Source of the DNA: Pigmentiphaga aceris
GTDB lineage: Bacteria; Pseudomonadota; Gammaproteobacteria; Burkholderiales; Burkholderiaceae_B
Assembly: GCF_008119665.1 (NCBI RefSeq)
Contig: NZ_CP043046.1
Location: 5,394,001 to 5,458,000 of the forward strand
Direction of reading: 5' to 3'
Length of the DNA stretch: 64,000 nucleotides
The position numbers and the translations under genes are program-made. The notes under the pieces were generated by a model, which had not been told where the DNA came from, did not search any database, and worked only from the letters and a program-made list of their open reading frames with translations. Numbering within the stretch: position 1 is the first letter of the stretch; every line of letters begins with the position of its first letter. Below are positions 17,956 through 26,891 of the stretch, piece after piece.

Positions 17956-18894
17956 CTAGAAACCGAGCAAACCCACACCGTTTTGCCGGAGCAGCAAACA
18001 AGCAAGACCGGCCATTGCCAGATAAGGACCAAAGGGCAGCGGATCGCCGCGCTGCGCACGACCAGTGATCAACAATGCCCCACCGACCAGCACGCCGGCC
18101 ACCGAGGAAAACAACAGGATTTCCGGCAGTGCCCGCCAGCCAAGCCAGGCGCCCAGCGCCGCCAGCAGCTTGAAGTCACCAAAGCCCATGCCTTCCTTGT
18201 CCGTCGCCAGCCGGAACGCCTGAAAGATAACCCATAACACGCCGTAACCCAGCGCCGCGCCAAGCACAGCATCGGCAAGCGGCGCGAACATGCCACTTAT
18301 ATTAAGCAACAGCCCGGCCCACAGCAGTGGCAGGGTGATGTCGTCGGGCAGCAGCGAGGTCTGCGCATCGATGAAGGCCAGGGCCACCAGCGCGGCGCAC
18401 AGCCCCATGGCCGCTACCGCCGCCACGCTCGGGCCATACTGCCAGGCGCAGATGGCAAACAGCAGTGCGGTCAGCGCCTCGACAGCCGGATAGTGCCAGG
18501 GGATGGCATTCGCGCAGTGGGCACATCGGCCTTTCAGGCGCAGCCAGCCGATGACCGGCAGATTTTCATGCCAGCGCAGGCGGTGGCTGCATTGCGGGCA
18601 GTGGGACGGTGGCCAGGCGAGATCGAAACGCTCGGGGGGTGGCTCGGGGGCCTCCGGTACAGCCGGCACGGTTCGTTCAGTGGTGGGGAGCGCTTCGACC
18701 TTTTCCAGCGCTTGTACCGCCTCGGCTTCCTGCCAGGCCTTGCATTGCGCCGCCCAGTCGCGCGTCATCATGCGCGGCAGGCGGACGATCACCACATTCA
18801 GAAAGCTGCCGATCAGCAGCCCGAGCAATACAGCGAACAGAGGAAACAGCCAGGGATGGGCGGCAAAGGTGGCGAACGTGTCAGGCGATGTCAT
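17956..18894 (-). CDS. pilD: Type IV prepilin peptidase / N-methyltransferase
   Basis: PilD cleaves leader peptides of type IV pilins and pseudopilins at the inner membrane and methylates the new N-terminus. The 312-residue protein has an N-terminal membrane segment, a zinc-binding loop with CPQC and CAHC, and two catalytic aspartates, in LAFIDAQT and in the GxGD motif GFGDFKLLAALG. About seven membrane segments are visible. The methyltransferase loop contains an extra Glu/Pro-rich insertion (about residues 58-90). pilB and pilC, its usual neighbours, are not adjacent; the region upstream is divergent. Confidence 0.95.
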   Translation of the reverse strand: MTSPDTFATFAAHPWLFPLFAVLLGLLIGSFLNVVIVRLPRMMTRDWAAQCKAWQEAEAVQALEKVEALPTTERTVPAVPEAPEPPPERFDLAWPPSHCPQCSHRLRWHENLPVIGWLRLKGRCAHCANAIPWHYPAVEALTALLFAICAWQYGPSVAAVAAMGLCAALVALAFIDAQTSLLPDDITLPLLWAGLLLNISGMFAPLADAVLGAALGYGVLWVIFQAFRLATDKEGMGFGDFKLLAALGAWLGWRALPEILLFSSVAGVLVGGALLITGRAQRGDPLPFGPYLAMAGLACLLLRQNGVGLLGF

Positions 18895-19045
18895 CGCGCG
18901 AGATTAACGCGCCAATCAGGTCAGCGGCACGACGCGCAGGACATCGAGGGCAGAACGTGAATATACGTATACAAGACACTTGGGCGGGTGCCCTCTCAGT
19001 TAGACTGCTTACTTGATCGCCACCACCCTGGCGTCGGAGCTATTC

Positions 19046-19600
19046 ATGTCTGCCCTACCCCAACTTTCCTCCTTGTCCGCCCCGCTGCGCCGCGCGCTGC
19101 CGGTCCTCGCCATCGCTGGCGCTGCCTTGCTAAGCGCGTGCAGCATTCCGTTGCCGGAAAGCAGGCAAAACCTGTCTTCCGATGCGTCGCGCGACACCCC
19201 CGCACCGCCGGAAGCCCGTGCCGACAATGCCTTCCCCGCCGCCCCCGGCATCAGCGAAGCACAAAGCTTCCGTGGCGTGCTGCCCTGCGCGGATTGCGCC
19301 GGACAACGTGTCACCCTGACCTTGCTGCCCGACCAGACCTGGCGCTTGCGCCGTGTCTACTTTGGCACCCCCAGCGGCAAAGACCTGAGCTTTACCGCTC
19401 GCGGCACCTGGGAACGCAGCGGCGAGCGTGGCCGTCAGTTGCGTTTGATCGGCGACGCCAACGAAGGTGGCCTGTACGAGTTCACCTCCACCAGCCAGTT
19501 GCGCCTGCTTGACCTGGCCGGCCGACCGATTACGTCCAGCCTGAACTACACGCTGACGCAGTTGCCCGAAGCCGATCTGATCCCCGAACTGCGCAAGTAA
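19046..19600 (+). CDS. NlpE-like envelope lipoprotein
   Basis: The start at 19046 gives a signal with lipobox LLSAC near residue 31; upstream in-frame codons would only lengthen the leader. The mature domain matches the N-terminal NlpE domain: SFRGVLPCADCAGQRVTLTL with its CxxC, then WRLRRVYFGT and GTWERSGERGRQLRLIGD. In E. coli NlpE signals surface contact and lipoprotein trouble to the Cpx system, but many homologues have only this domain and no known partner. 184 residues. Confidence 0.82.
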   Translation: MSALPQLSSLSAPLRRALPVLAIAGAALLSACSIPLPESRQNLSSDASRDTPAPPEARADNAFPAAPGISEAQSFRGVLPCADCAGQRVTLTLLPDQTWRLRRVYFGTPSGKDLSFTARGTWERSGERGRQLRLIGDANEGGLYEFTSTSQLRLLDLAGRPITSSLNYTLTQLPEADLIPELRK

Positions 19601-19922
19601 ATGCGGAGCGCTGCTGCGTCGACTCGTTTGCAGCAGCGATCTTTTGACGAATTCCGACGGTTGGAGTTCGAACCCACTTGGTAAAGTGGGGCAAGCAAGC
19701 TCAAGCAAATAAGCGCAAGCCAGCCGCTTGAAAGACAGCCTCCACACGCGGGGCTGTCCATCCCCATCGAGCACGTGCCTCACACCTGCCAGATGCAGGA
19801 CGAAAACCAGCTGTAGCGCTGACGCGACACCGCTGCATCCACCCTGTGTCACATCCCGTATCTTGTTCGTTGCGCCATACTTGTAGCGCTTTTCCTGACG
19901 ACTCGCCCTCTCGCGACTTCCC
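19601..19922. other. Intergenic region with two small hairpins
   Basis: No gene is evident in these 322 bases. CGCTGCTG (19609-19616) pairs with CAGCAGCG (19631-19638) and is followed by CTTTT, a weak terminator candidate for the lipoprotein gene. CCCACTT (19673-19679) pairs with AAGTGGG (19684-19690). The rest holds nothing recognisable apart from room for the promoter of the MHYT gene. Confidence 0.5.
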
Positions 19923-22151
19923 ATGCTGCAAGGCACTTATTCTCCGCCCCTCGTCGTTGTCTCGTTGCTGGTAGCAATACTGGCGGCTTACACCGCGCTC
20001 GACATGACGGAACGCGTCCGGGCGTCTGACGGTCGCTCCGCGCACAGCTGGCTGGCGGGCGGCGCATTCGCCATGGGCCTGGGCATCTGGTCGATGCACT
20101 TCATCGGCATGCTGGCGTTCGAGTTGCCGATCGCGATTGGCTACGACCTGCCCATGACGGCAGCGTCCCTGGCCATTGCGGTGGCCGCCTCTGCGCTGGC
20201 CCTGTTCCTGGTGACACGCACCACCCTGCCCTGGACGCGCCTGGCTGGCGGCGCGCTGCTGATGGGCGGTGGCGTGGCATCCATGCACTATCTGGGCATG
20301 GCCGCCATGCGCATGTCACCCGGCATCGACTACGACCCTGCCTGGTTTGCGCTGTCACTGCTGATTGCCGTTGGTGCCTCGGGCGCGGCCTTGACGATCA
20401 GCTTCCGGCTGCGCTCGGGCACACCTTACGTGGGGCTGCTGCGTATTCTGGCGGCCATCGTCATGGGTATCGGGATTGTCGGCATGCACTACGCAGGCAT
20501 GGCCGCCGCCCGCTTCCCGGCCAACAGCGTCTGCATGGCGATTTCCAGCAAGAACGGCATCGATGCGGGCTGGCTGGCGATTCTGGTGGCGGTGATCACG
20601 CTGGCAGTGCTGGGCATTGCCTTGCTGGTGGCGATTCTGGATGCGCGCATGGCCGCACGCACCTCGCTGCTGTCTTCATCCTTGGCGGTCGCCAACGAAC
20701 AACTGATCAAACTGGCGTTGCACGACAACCTGACCAAGCTGCCTAACCGGATTCTGTTGCAGGACCGACTGGAACAGGCGCTGGAAAAGGCAGAGCGCAA
20801 GCATCTGCACTTTGCAGTGATGTTCCTTGATCTGGATGGTTTCAAGGCGGTGAACGATGCCTATGGCCACCACATTGGCGACCAATTGCTGGTCGAAATA
20901 GCCAATCGCATTCGCAATTCACTGCGCAGCCGCGATACGGTTGCCCGCATCGGCGGCGACGAATTTGTCATCGTGATCGAGCTGGACGACTTGACCGACG
21001 CCGCCACCATCGGAGACAAGCTGATCCGCGCGGTCGATCAACCCATCTACGTGGCGGGGCACCGCTTGTGCGTGACCACCAGCGTGGGCGTGGCGATGTA
21101 CCCGGAAGACGGTCGCACCCCGCACGCGCTGCTGAGCAACGCCGATGCCGCGATGTATCACGCAAAAAGCAGCGGCAGCAACGCCTACAGCTTCTTCGAA
21201 CCCTCGATGAACGCCAATGCCCAGGAACAGCTGCAACTGCTGCACGACCTGCGCACTGCCATCCAGCGCCGCGAATTCGTGCTGCACTACCAGCCGAAAT
21301 TCCGGGCACCGGCAGGGCCTGCGCTTGGCGCGGAAGCCTTGCTGCGCTGGCAGCACCCCACGCTGGGTCTGCAAAAGCCTGATCTGATCATTCCCCTGGC
21401 CGAAAAAGCCGGGCTGATGGTGACGATTGGCGAGTGGGTGCTGGACGAAGCCTGTCGGCAACTGCGCAGCTGGATGGACGCTGGTCACCCCGAATGGACG
21501 ATGGCGGTCAACCTGTCGCCTGTGCAGTTTGCACATATCGGCTTGGTCGATCTGGTGGCCAGTACGCTGAAACGTCATGGCGTGCCCGCCAAGAATCTGG
21601 TGCTGGAAGTCACGGAAGCCACGGCCATGCGTGATGTCGAAACCAGCCTGGACGTGCTCAACCGTCTGGTGGCACTGGGCACCTCGATTTCCATCGACGA
21701 TTTCGGCACGGGTTATTCAAGCCTGCTGTACTTGAAGCGCCTGCCGGCCAATGAGTTGAAGATCGACCGCGGTTTTGTGATGCAGTTGGCACAGGACAAC
21801 GAAGATGCCGCCATCGTGTCTGCAATCGTGGCCTTGGGTCAGACGCTGAATCTGAATATCGTTGCCGAAGGCGTGGAAACGGCAGAACAGCAGGAATTCC
21901 TGACCGAACTGGGCTGCAATTCGCTGCAAGGCTTCCTGCTGGGCGTACCGACCGCCGGACAGAATTTCCTGGGCATGGTGGACGAGCAGGCGCGCAATGG
22001 ATATCGGAATGTGGGTGCGGATGGGGGTGCCGGTGGGATTGCAGATGGGGACCCGGATGCCGCTAAAGCTGCAGCCACGCCTGTCAGCAAAAACGTCGAC
22101 ATCAATGACCGCGCGACTGCGGGCGCAGATACCTCTACCACCATGCAATAG
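19923..22151 (+). CDS. MHYT-GGDEF-EAL cyclic-di-GMP enzyme
   Basis: A 742-residue membrane protein for c-di-GMP turnover. Residues about 1-240 form a seven-segment MHYT sensor with three metal-motif repeats (SMHFIGML, SMHYLGMA, GMHYAGMA), thought to bind copper and sense a diatomic gas. A GGDEF domain (about 265-430) has an intact IGGDEF site and the FLDLDGFKAVND motif. An EAL domain (about 445-690) has GAEALLRW, DDFGTGYSSL and AEGVET, so both cyclase and phosphodiesterase residues look functional. A low-complexity tail of about 40 residues ends the protein. The stop codon lies inside a bidirectional terminator. Confidence 0.95.
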   Translation: MLQGTYSPPLVVVSLLVAILAAYTALDMTERVRASDGRSAHSWLAGGAFAMGLGIWSMHFIGMLAFELPIAIGYDLPMTAASLAIAVAASALALFLVTRTTLPWTRLAGGALLMGGGVASMHYLGMAAMRMSPGIDYDPAWFALSLLIAVGASGAALTISFRLRSGTPYVGLLRILAAIVMGIGIVGMHYAGMAAARFPANSVCMAISSKNGIDAGWLAILVAVITLAVLGIALLVAILDARMAARTSLLSSSLAVANEQLIKLALHDNLTKLPNRILLQDRLEQALEKAERKHLHFAVMFLDLDGFKAVNDAYGHHIGDQLLVEIANRIRNSLRSRDTVARIGGDEFVIVIELDDLTDAATIGDKLIRAVDQPIYVAGHRLCVTTSVGVAMYPEDGRTPHALLSNADAAMYHAKSSGSNAYSFFEPSMNANAQEQLQLLHDLRTAIQRREFVLHYQPKFRAPAGPALGAEALLRWQHPTLGLQKPDLIIPLAEKAGLMVTIGEWVLDEACRQLRSWMDAGHPEWTMAVNLSPVQFAHIGLVDLVASTLKRHGVPAKNLVLEVTEATAMRDVETSLDVLNRLVALGTSISIDDFGTGYSSLLYLKRLPANELKIDRGFVMQLAQDNEDAAIVSAIVALGQTLNLNIVAEGVETAEQQEFLTELGCNSLQGFLLGVPTAGQNFLGMVDEQARNGYRNVGADGGAGGIADGDPDAAKAAATPVSKNVDINDRATAGADTSTTMQ

Positions 22152-22182
22152 GGCCTGGCCGCAGCAGCGGACAGGCCCTATT
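22147..22182. terminator. Bidirectional terminator between convergent genes
   Basis: AATAGGGCCTG (22147-22157) pairs perfectly with CAGGCCCTATT (22172-22182) across a 14-base loop. The left arm includes the stop codon of the MHYT gene, and the GH31-like gene ends 20 bases beyond on the other strand. T-runs are short. Confidence 0.65.
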
Positions 22183-22201
22183 GGTCAAGACAGATCGCAG
22201 A

Positions 22202-24421
22202 TCAACGTGCGCGCGAGATACGCACCTCGGCACCGCGCCGCTTCACTTCCAGTCCTTCGGACGGCAGAATCTTCAGCCCTTCCAGCCCCTTCACGTAGCT
22301 GGAACCCTGCATCTGCATCACGCGGATCTTGTTGCGCATCACGCTCGGGTTATGGATGGGCATGCCGAACAGCCAGACTTCATCCAGAATCCGCGCGGAA
22401 TTGAACTCACCGGTGTGTTGTGCGGCAGGTCCGAGGCACAGCATGTGGCCTTCGCGACCAAATACCGGCAGACGATCCATGCCCACTTCGATGGTCCAGG
22501 TGGTGCCACCTTCGTAGCGCCAGCCGGTGCTCATGTCCCACCATGCATCGCCCTTGGGCAAGTACACGGTCACGGTGGTGCCCGGTTGCACGATCGGCAC
22601 GATCAGCAGTGCCGGGCCCAGCAGGTATTGCAGGCCATATTTGTGCGCGTCCGGATCGTCCGGGAAGGCCATGGGCATCGAACGCTGCACCGGCAAACCG
22701 GTACGGGCAGAATCTTCGATCACGCCCAACACGTACGGAATCAGGCGATAACGGAACTGCAGCCAAGTACGGACATGCGCCTGGGTTTCTTCGTCGAAGT
22801 CCCAGGGCAGCAATCCCGGCGAACCTTGCAGACGCAGGTTGCCGCTGAACACCGCAGCACCCAGCCAGCGCAGATACAGCTCGGGGGTGAGTGCATCGGT
22901 CGGCATGTCGGGGTTGCCCACGTCATGCATGTGCACCGGCACGCCGCTGGAACCCACGGTAAGTGCAGCGCGGATCGATTCGATCAGGCCGTCCCAGGTG
23001 TTGGCGACCGGCGTGGCAGCTTGCCACGGCAGACGCTGTGCGCCGGGCAGCAGGTCGCGGCTGAGCACCACGCCTTCGGCGGGAGTCTTGTTCCACGAGG
23101 CCGCTTCGAACAGACAGCGCTTGACCAGCAGCGGGTAGGCGGTACGCAGTCGGCTGGCGCTGTCGCCATGACGACCGACGATGTCATCGGGCATCTCGAT
23201 CTGCGCGTCGCAGGCGACCGCATCCACGCCGTCGTCCTGGAACTGGCGCAGCTTGTCGCGCCAGAAGGTCCAGACGTCTTTGTGGGTCAGGTCGAGCAGG
23301 CCGAAGGCTTCGCCGCCGGTTGCCGCCACACCCGGGAAGGCATGTGCGCCCCCGGTTGCATCGGTCAACAGCCAGCCCTTGTCTTCGAGCTCTTCGAACA
23401 TGGTCGAGCTTTGCAGCACGCCCGGGAAGCCCGGCAGGACCACACGCGCATCGTGGCGTTTGAAGTTGCCCAGCAATTGACGCGGGTCCGGGAAACGCTT
23501 GCCGTCCCATTCCAGCGCCAGGCGGCTGCGCACATCCCAGGCACCCGGGGTGTCCAGCGTGACGGTATCAAACGCAATGCCGCGTTCGCGCAGCTGCGCA
23601 GCCAGATCGACCGCCAGTTCAGGGGCAGCACCGCGCGCCTGACGTACCCAGGCACCCATGGCCCAGAGCGGCGGCTGGCCGGCGCGGCCAGTCAGCTGCG
23701 AATACTGGTTCAGGATTTCCGACGGATCGCCCAGGAACATGAACACGTCGAGATTGATGTCGCGCCAGCCAGCGAGATAACCCGCCGCCGCGTCGACCCC
23801 GACGTTATGTACCGTGGCACCGGCCGTGTTGACATACACGCCCCAGCCGCGCGTGCTCCAGGCGAGCGGCAGCACACGAGCTGCTGCGTCGTCGGTGGAC
23901 AGCACTTCGCCGCGTCGATCCAGGTCGTAGACGTTTTCGCCCAGACCGTAGACCGCTTCACCTTCCTGCAGGGCGAATCCGACCGTCCACTCGCGGTCCT
24001 GGGTGTCGTCACCGACCAGCCCGCCGACGCCGAACGCCGACAGTTCGGGCTCATCGATGCTGGTCAGCACCGGCACGCCCTTGCGCGACAGCGAAATACG
24101 CAGCGGATTGGTCAGCACATTCAGCACGTCTTCGCCTTGCGTCAGGCGGAAACCGCCATCAACGGCTTCGAACAATGCTTCGCCAATGGCCTCGTCGCGA
24201 GCCAGCAGCTCGTAACGTTGCGAGGACGGACGCGCAGCGCGCGATGTCGTCTCGCCTTCGGCCGTGGTGTCTATGCGCAGGCGAAAAACACCCGGCGCGT
24301 GCGCTTCGACCAGTACCGACCAGTCCTGGTCAGTCGTGAATTGAATGCTCGGCCCGTTGGTGGCACGCTCGGTCAATGACACAAAACGCGTGTAGCGGGA
24401 AGAGTCGAATTGAAATGGCAC
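22202..24421 (-). CDS. GH31 alpha-glucosidase-like protein with altered active site
   Basis: The 739-residue protein has the overall GH31 layout: an N-terminal beta domain, YGLGENVYDLDRRG, a barrel with WAMGAWVRQARG, and a C-terminal beta domain with LLGPALLIVPI and VYLPKGDAWWD. The nucleophile region keeps Asp (VACDAQIEMP, where the family has WLDMNE-like). The acid/base motif GDN before the conserved TW is replaced by a stretch reading ATPVANTW, and the later HDVGNPDMP is altered from SHDIGGF. Glycosidase activity is therefore doubtful. The start is taken as GTG at 24421 because GAGGGA precedes it; an ATG lies at 24439. Role unknown. Confidence 0.82.
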   Translation of the reverse strand: MPFQFDSSRYTRFVSLTERATNGPSIQFTTDQDWSVLVEAHAPGVFRLRIDTTAEGETTSRAARPSSQRYELLARDEAIGEALFEAVDGGFRLTQGEDVLNVLTNPLRISLSRKGVPVLTSIDEPELSAFGVGGLVGDDTQDREWTVGFALQEGEAVYGLGENVYDLDRRGEVLSTDDAAARVLPLAWSTRGWGVYVNTAGATVHNVGVDAAAGYLAGWRDINLDVFMFLGDPSEILNQYSQLTGRAGQPPLWAMGAWVRQARGAAPELAVDLAAQLRERGIAFDTVTLDTPGAWDVRSRLALEWDGKRFPDPRQLLGNFKRHDARVVLPGFPGVLQSSTMFEELEDKGWLLTDATGGAHAFPGVAATGGEAFGLLDLTHKDVWTFWRDKLRQFQDDGVDAVACDAQIEMPDDIVGRHGDSASRLRTAYPLLVKRCLFEAASWNKTPAEGVVLSRDLLPGAQRLPWQAATPVANTWDGLIESIRAALTVGSSGVPVHMHDVGNPDMPTDALTPELYLRWLGAAVFSGNLRLQGSPGLLPWDFDEETQAHVRTWLQFRYRLIPYVLGVIEDSARTGLPVQRSMPMAFPDDPDAHKYGLQYLLGPALLIVPIVQPGTTVTVYLPKGDAWWDMSTGWRYEGGTTWTIEVGMDRLPVFGREGHMLCLGPAAQHTGEFNSARILDEVWLFGMPIHNPSVMRNKIRVMQMQGSSYVKGLEGLKILPSEGLEVKRRGAEVRISRAR

Positions 24422-24439
24422 AGGTTCCCTCGATCGCAT

Positions 24440-24844
24440 CCAGCATATTGACGTGAAATCCAGTTCGCCCTACAAAGACCTCTGCAAGCGTCATACGCCC
24501 TGATATGTCGACACAGCTAATGCATATGTCGATTGTCCTGAATTCGGACAGGCCGCAAGACTACCCATCACCCGCGATTTGAACCGGGGCGATTGGCGAA
24601 CACAGCGCAGATGGCCGAAGGCCACCGCCGCGAATGGCCCGAGGCCACCCACATTTACCGTCAAAACCGCTATTTTGACGGATTCGGTGGATCAAAGAAA
24701 CCGCTTAGCCCATCGGAAACCCCTTAGATCGCGTTCTTCTGGCGATTTAATGCGGATTTTTGGAAGAAATATCGTGCATTGACCGTCCAGCGGGACAGGT
24801 TTCGCGATTTTTTGGCGGGTCAGGACAATTTGCAGCGGCTGCGG
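24440..24844. other. 405-bp region without a gene, with repeats
   Basis: No convincing coding sequence on either strand. It contains two ATATGTCGA words near 24502 and 24531, a near-palindrome GTCCTGAATTCGGAC near 24535, two similar segments ATGGCCGAAGGCCACC and ATGGCCCGAGGCCACC around 24610-24650, and a perfect 9-bp inverted repeat at 24658-24681. Codon-like structure is absent and AT content rises near 24740-24780. Confidence 0.5.
24658..24681. promoter_or_regulatory. 9-bp inverted repeat, operator- or terminator-like
   Basis: CCGTCAAAA (24658-24666) and TTTTGACGG (24673-24681) are perfect inverted repeats around CCGCTA. The A/T-rich inner arms do not resemble a GC-stem terminator, so a dimeric repressor site is equally possible. 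It lies between the 3' end of mnmC and the 5' end of the GH31-like gene. Confidence 0.4.
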
Positions 24845-26707
24845 TTACATCGGCGCAATGGTCGCCAGCAAGCTTCGCTCCAGCGGCACCGGTTCACCGG
24901 CCAACTGGGTGGCAATCAGCTCACCAGCCAGCGCCGACCAGCTCAGCCCGCGCGACGCATAGGCCGTGGCCAGCCACACGCCGGGTGCACTTGGCAAGGC
25001 TCCGATAACCGGCAGTCGGGTGGGCAACACCGCGCGCCAGCCGGCCCAGTCATCCAGCGCGGCACCGTCAATGGTTGCTAAATCCAGCCCGGGTAAAAGC
25101 CCGGCCAGCTTGGCCAGCACCGTGTCGCGCCCGGAATCGGTGATGCGCGGTGCGTCCGCGTCGTAGACATAGGTGCTGCCGACCACGCACCTTCCGTCGA
25201 TGGCAGGCAACAGGTAGCCCTCGCCCGCCACCACACAGCGGGGATCGATGCCAGCCGCCGGCACCCGGGCAATTTGCCCGGACACCGCCCGCATGCCATC
25301 CAGACTGGAGGTAGCCAAGCCGCTGCGTGCCAGCAGACCGGGCACATCCACACTGGCGGCCACCACCACGGCTTCGGCACGGGCCAAGGTCTGGCCGGCT
25401 GCGTCCAGCGCCAGCCAGACTTCGCCACCCGGCACATCGGCCGGTGTGCGCATCAGGCGATCGACCGATGCCTGTGTGCGGGTCACGCCCGGCATATCCA
25501 GCAAGCCCCGGCAAAGCAAACCGGGCTGCACCCGCATGCCGCGTGGGAACCAGAACCCACCGCGCGCAAGCGGACGACCGGCGAATTCGCTGGCCGTCTT
25601 GCCGTCCACCGCCTGCAACCATTCAGGCGGGAAGTCCAGCGCGGCAACCGTGGCGTAGGCTTCGTCTACCTGACTGTCGCTGCGCATCTGCTGCATCGTG
25701 CCGCAAGCCAGCACGGCAGCGGCTGCCGGCGCATGAGCCAGCCAGCGTGCATGTGCGCGCAAGGTGCCGGCACGGGCCAGACGGGCGCGCGGACTGTCGT
25801 CGCGGGCAATCAAGGGGGTCAAGGCAGCGGCAACGTGGCCGGCGTGGGTATCGTCGCGGCCGGCGTCGATCACATCCACCTGCCAGCCACGCAAGGCAAG
25901 TGCGTGGGCAACGCCCGCCCCGGCGATTCCGGCGCCGATCACGATAGCCCGACGCTCGGCAAAGTCAGGCGGGGCGGGAGCCGCATTGCGTGGCACATAA
26001 CGCGGCGCATACCGGCCAAGCATCATGGGCTGCGTGTCGTCGCTGCCCGGATGGTGCTCGATCTCGAAACCGGCCGTGACCAGGGTGCGACGCACGGCAT
26101 CGGCCTGACACCAGGTTGCCAGCATGGCACCCGGTGCCGCGCGGCGTGCTGCCGCCCGCAACAACTCGTCGGCCCAGGGTTCGGGATTCACCGAGGGTGA
26201 AAAGCCATCCAGGTAATAGGCATCGGCGCGAAAACTCAGTTGCGGCACCAGTTCGCGCGGCGGGCCCACCGCCAGCGTCAGGCTCACCCTGCCCTGATCC
26301 AAGTCCAGCCGGTGCATGCCAGGTGTCATCGGCGGCCAATGGGCAAGCAACTGGTCGGCCAAGTCTCGCCACGCAGGCGGCACGCAGCCCGCCAGCATCT
26401 GCGCCAGCCCCGCACGATCGAAGGGATGCGGCTCGACCGCCACCATATGAAGACGTCCGGAGCGCGCCGGGTCGTCTCGCCATGCCGCCCAGGTCGCCAG
26501 GAAATTCAGTCCCAGACCAAAGCTGGTATCGAACACCGTGAACTGTTCGCGCGCACGCCAGCGCGCGGGCAAACCGGCACCCGCGACCAGACTGCGCGAT
26601 GACAAGGCACCCGCCTGCGCGGCGCGATAGGCCTCGCCATATCGGGGGCTGAAGGGCGAGCCTGCGGCGTCGAAGGCCGGGACGGAAAGGACAAGGGGCT
26701 GGAACAC
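24845..26707 (-). CDS. mnmC: Bifunctional tRNA wobble-uridine modification protein MnmC
   Basis: MnmC finishes mnm5(s2)U34 in tRNA: the C-terminal FAD domain removes the carboxymethyl group and the N-terminal domain then methylates with SAM. The N-terminal part shows FDTSFGLGLNFLATW and AYYLDGFSPSVNPEPW (DUF752/MnmC methyltransferase). The FAD domain begins at VIGAGIAGAGVAHALA (around residue 265) and ends with WLATAYASRGLSWS. It has 620 residues from the GTG at 26707, which places FQPL at the family start; GTG at 26734 is an alternative. Neither start has a strong Shine-Dalgarno. Confidence 0.93.
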   Translation of the reverse strand: MFQPLVLSVPAFDAAGSPFSPRYGEAYRAAQAGALSSRSLVAGAGLPARWRAREQFTVFDTSFGLGLNFLATWAAWRDDPARSGRLHMVAVEPHPFDRAGLAQMLAGCVPPAWRDLADQLLAHWPPMTPGMHRLDLDQGRVSLTLAVGPPRELVPQLSFRADAYYLDGFSPSVNPEPWADELLRAAARRAAPGAMLATWCQADAVRRTLVTAGFEIEHHPGSDDTQPMMLGRYAPRYVPRNAAPAPPDFAERRAIVIGAGIAGAGVAHALALRGWQVDVIDAGRDDTHAGHVAAALTPLIARDDSPRARLARAGTLRAHARWLAHAPAAAAVLACGTMQQMRSDSQVDEAYATVAALDFPPEWLQAVDGKTASEFAGRPLARGGFWFPRGMRVQPGLLCRGLLDMPGVTRTQASVDRLMRTPADVPGGEVWLALDAAGQTLARAEAVVVAASVDVPGLLARSGLATSSLDGMRAVSGQIARVPAAGIDPRCVVAGEGYLLPAIDGRCVVGSTYVYDADAPRITDSGRDTVLAKLAGLLPGLDLATIDGAALDDWAGWRAVLPTRLPVIGALPSAPGVWLATAYASRGLSWSALAGELIATQLAGEPVPLERSLLATIAPM

Positions 26708-26891
26708 CCGCGCATGATACGCAATCGGCCCCACACTGTCGGCGGCCTTGCAGGCACGCCCCAGGAAAGATCGTCAGTGAGGCAGCCCAGTTGATCTGGC
26801 GCAATGCTCGTGTCTGCTCACGCCTGCGCTAGACTAGGCTCGCCATGCCCCGCCGTGCCGAGCGGGTGCGCCTTTATTCAAGGACCGCTAC

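Noticed and set aside
19663..19675. GGAGTTCGAACCC, which resembles a tRNA T-arm
   Set aside because: No acceptor stem, anticodon arm or CCA end can be built around it; a chance match.
22181..24379. 732-codon plus-strand open frame opposite the GH31-like gene
   Set aside because: His/Gln/Arg-rich composition typical of antisense shadow; the minus frame has recognisable GH31 motifs.
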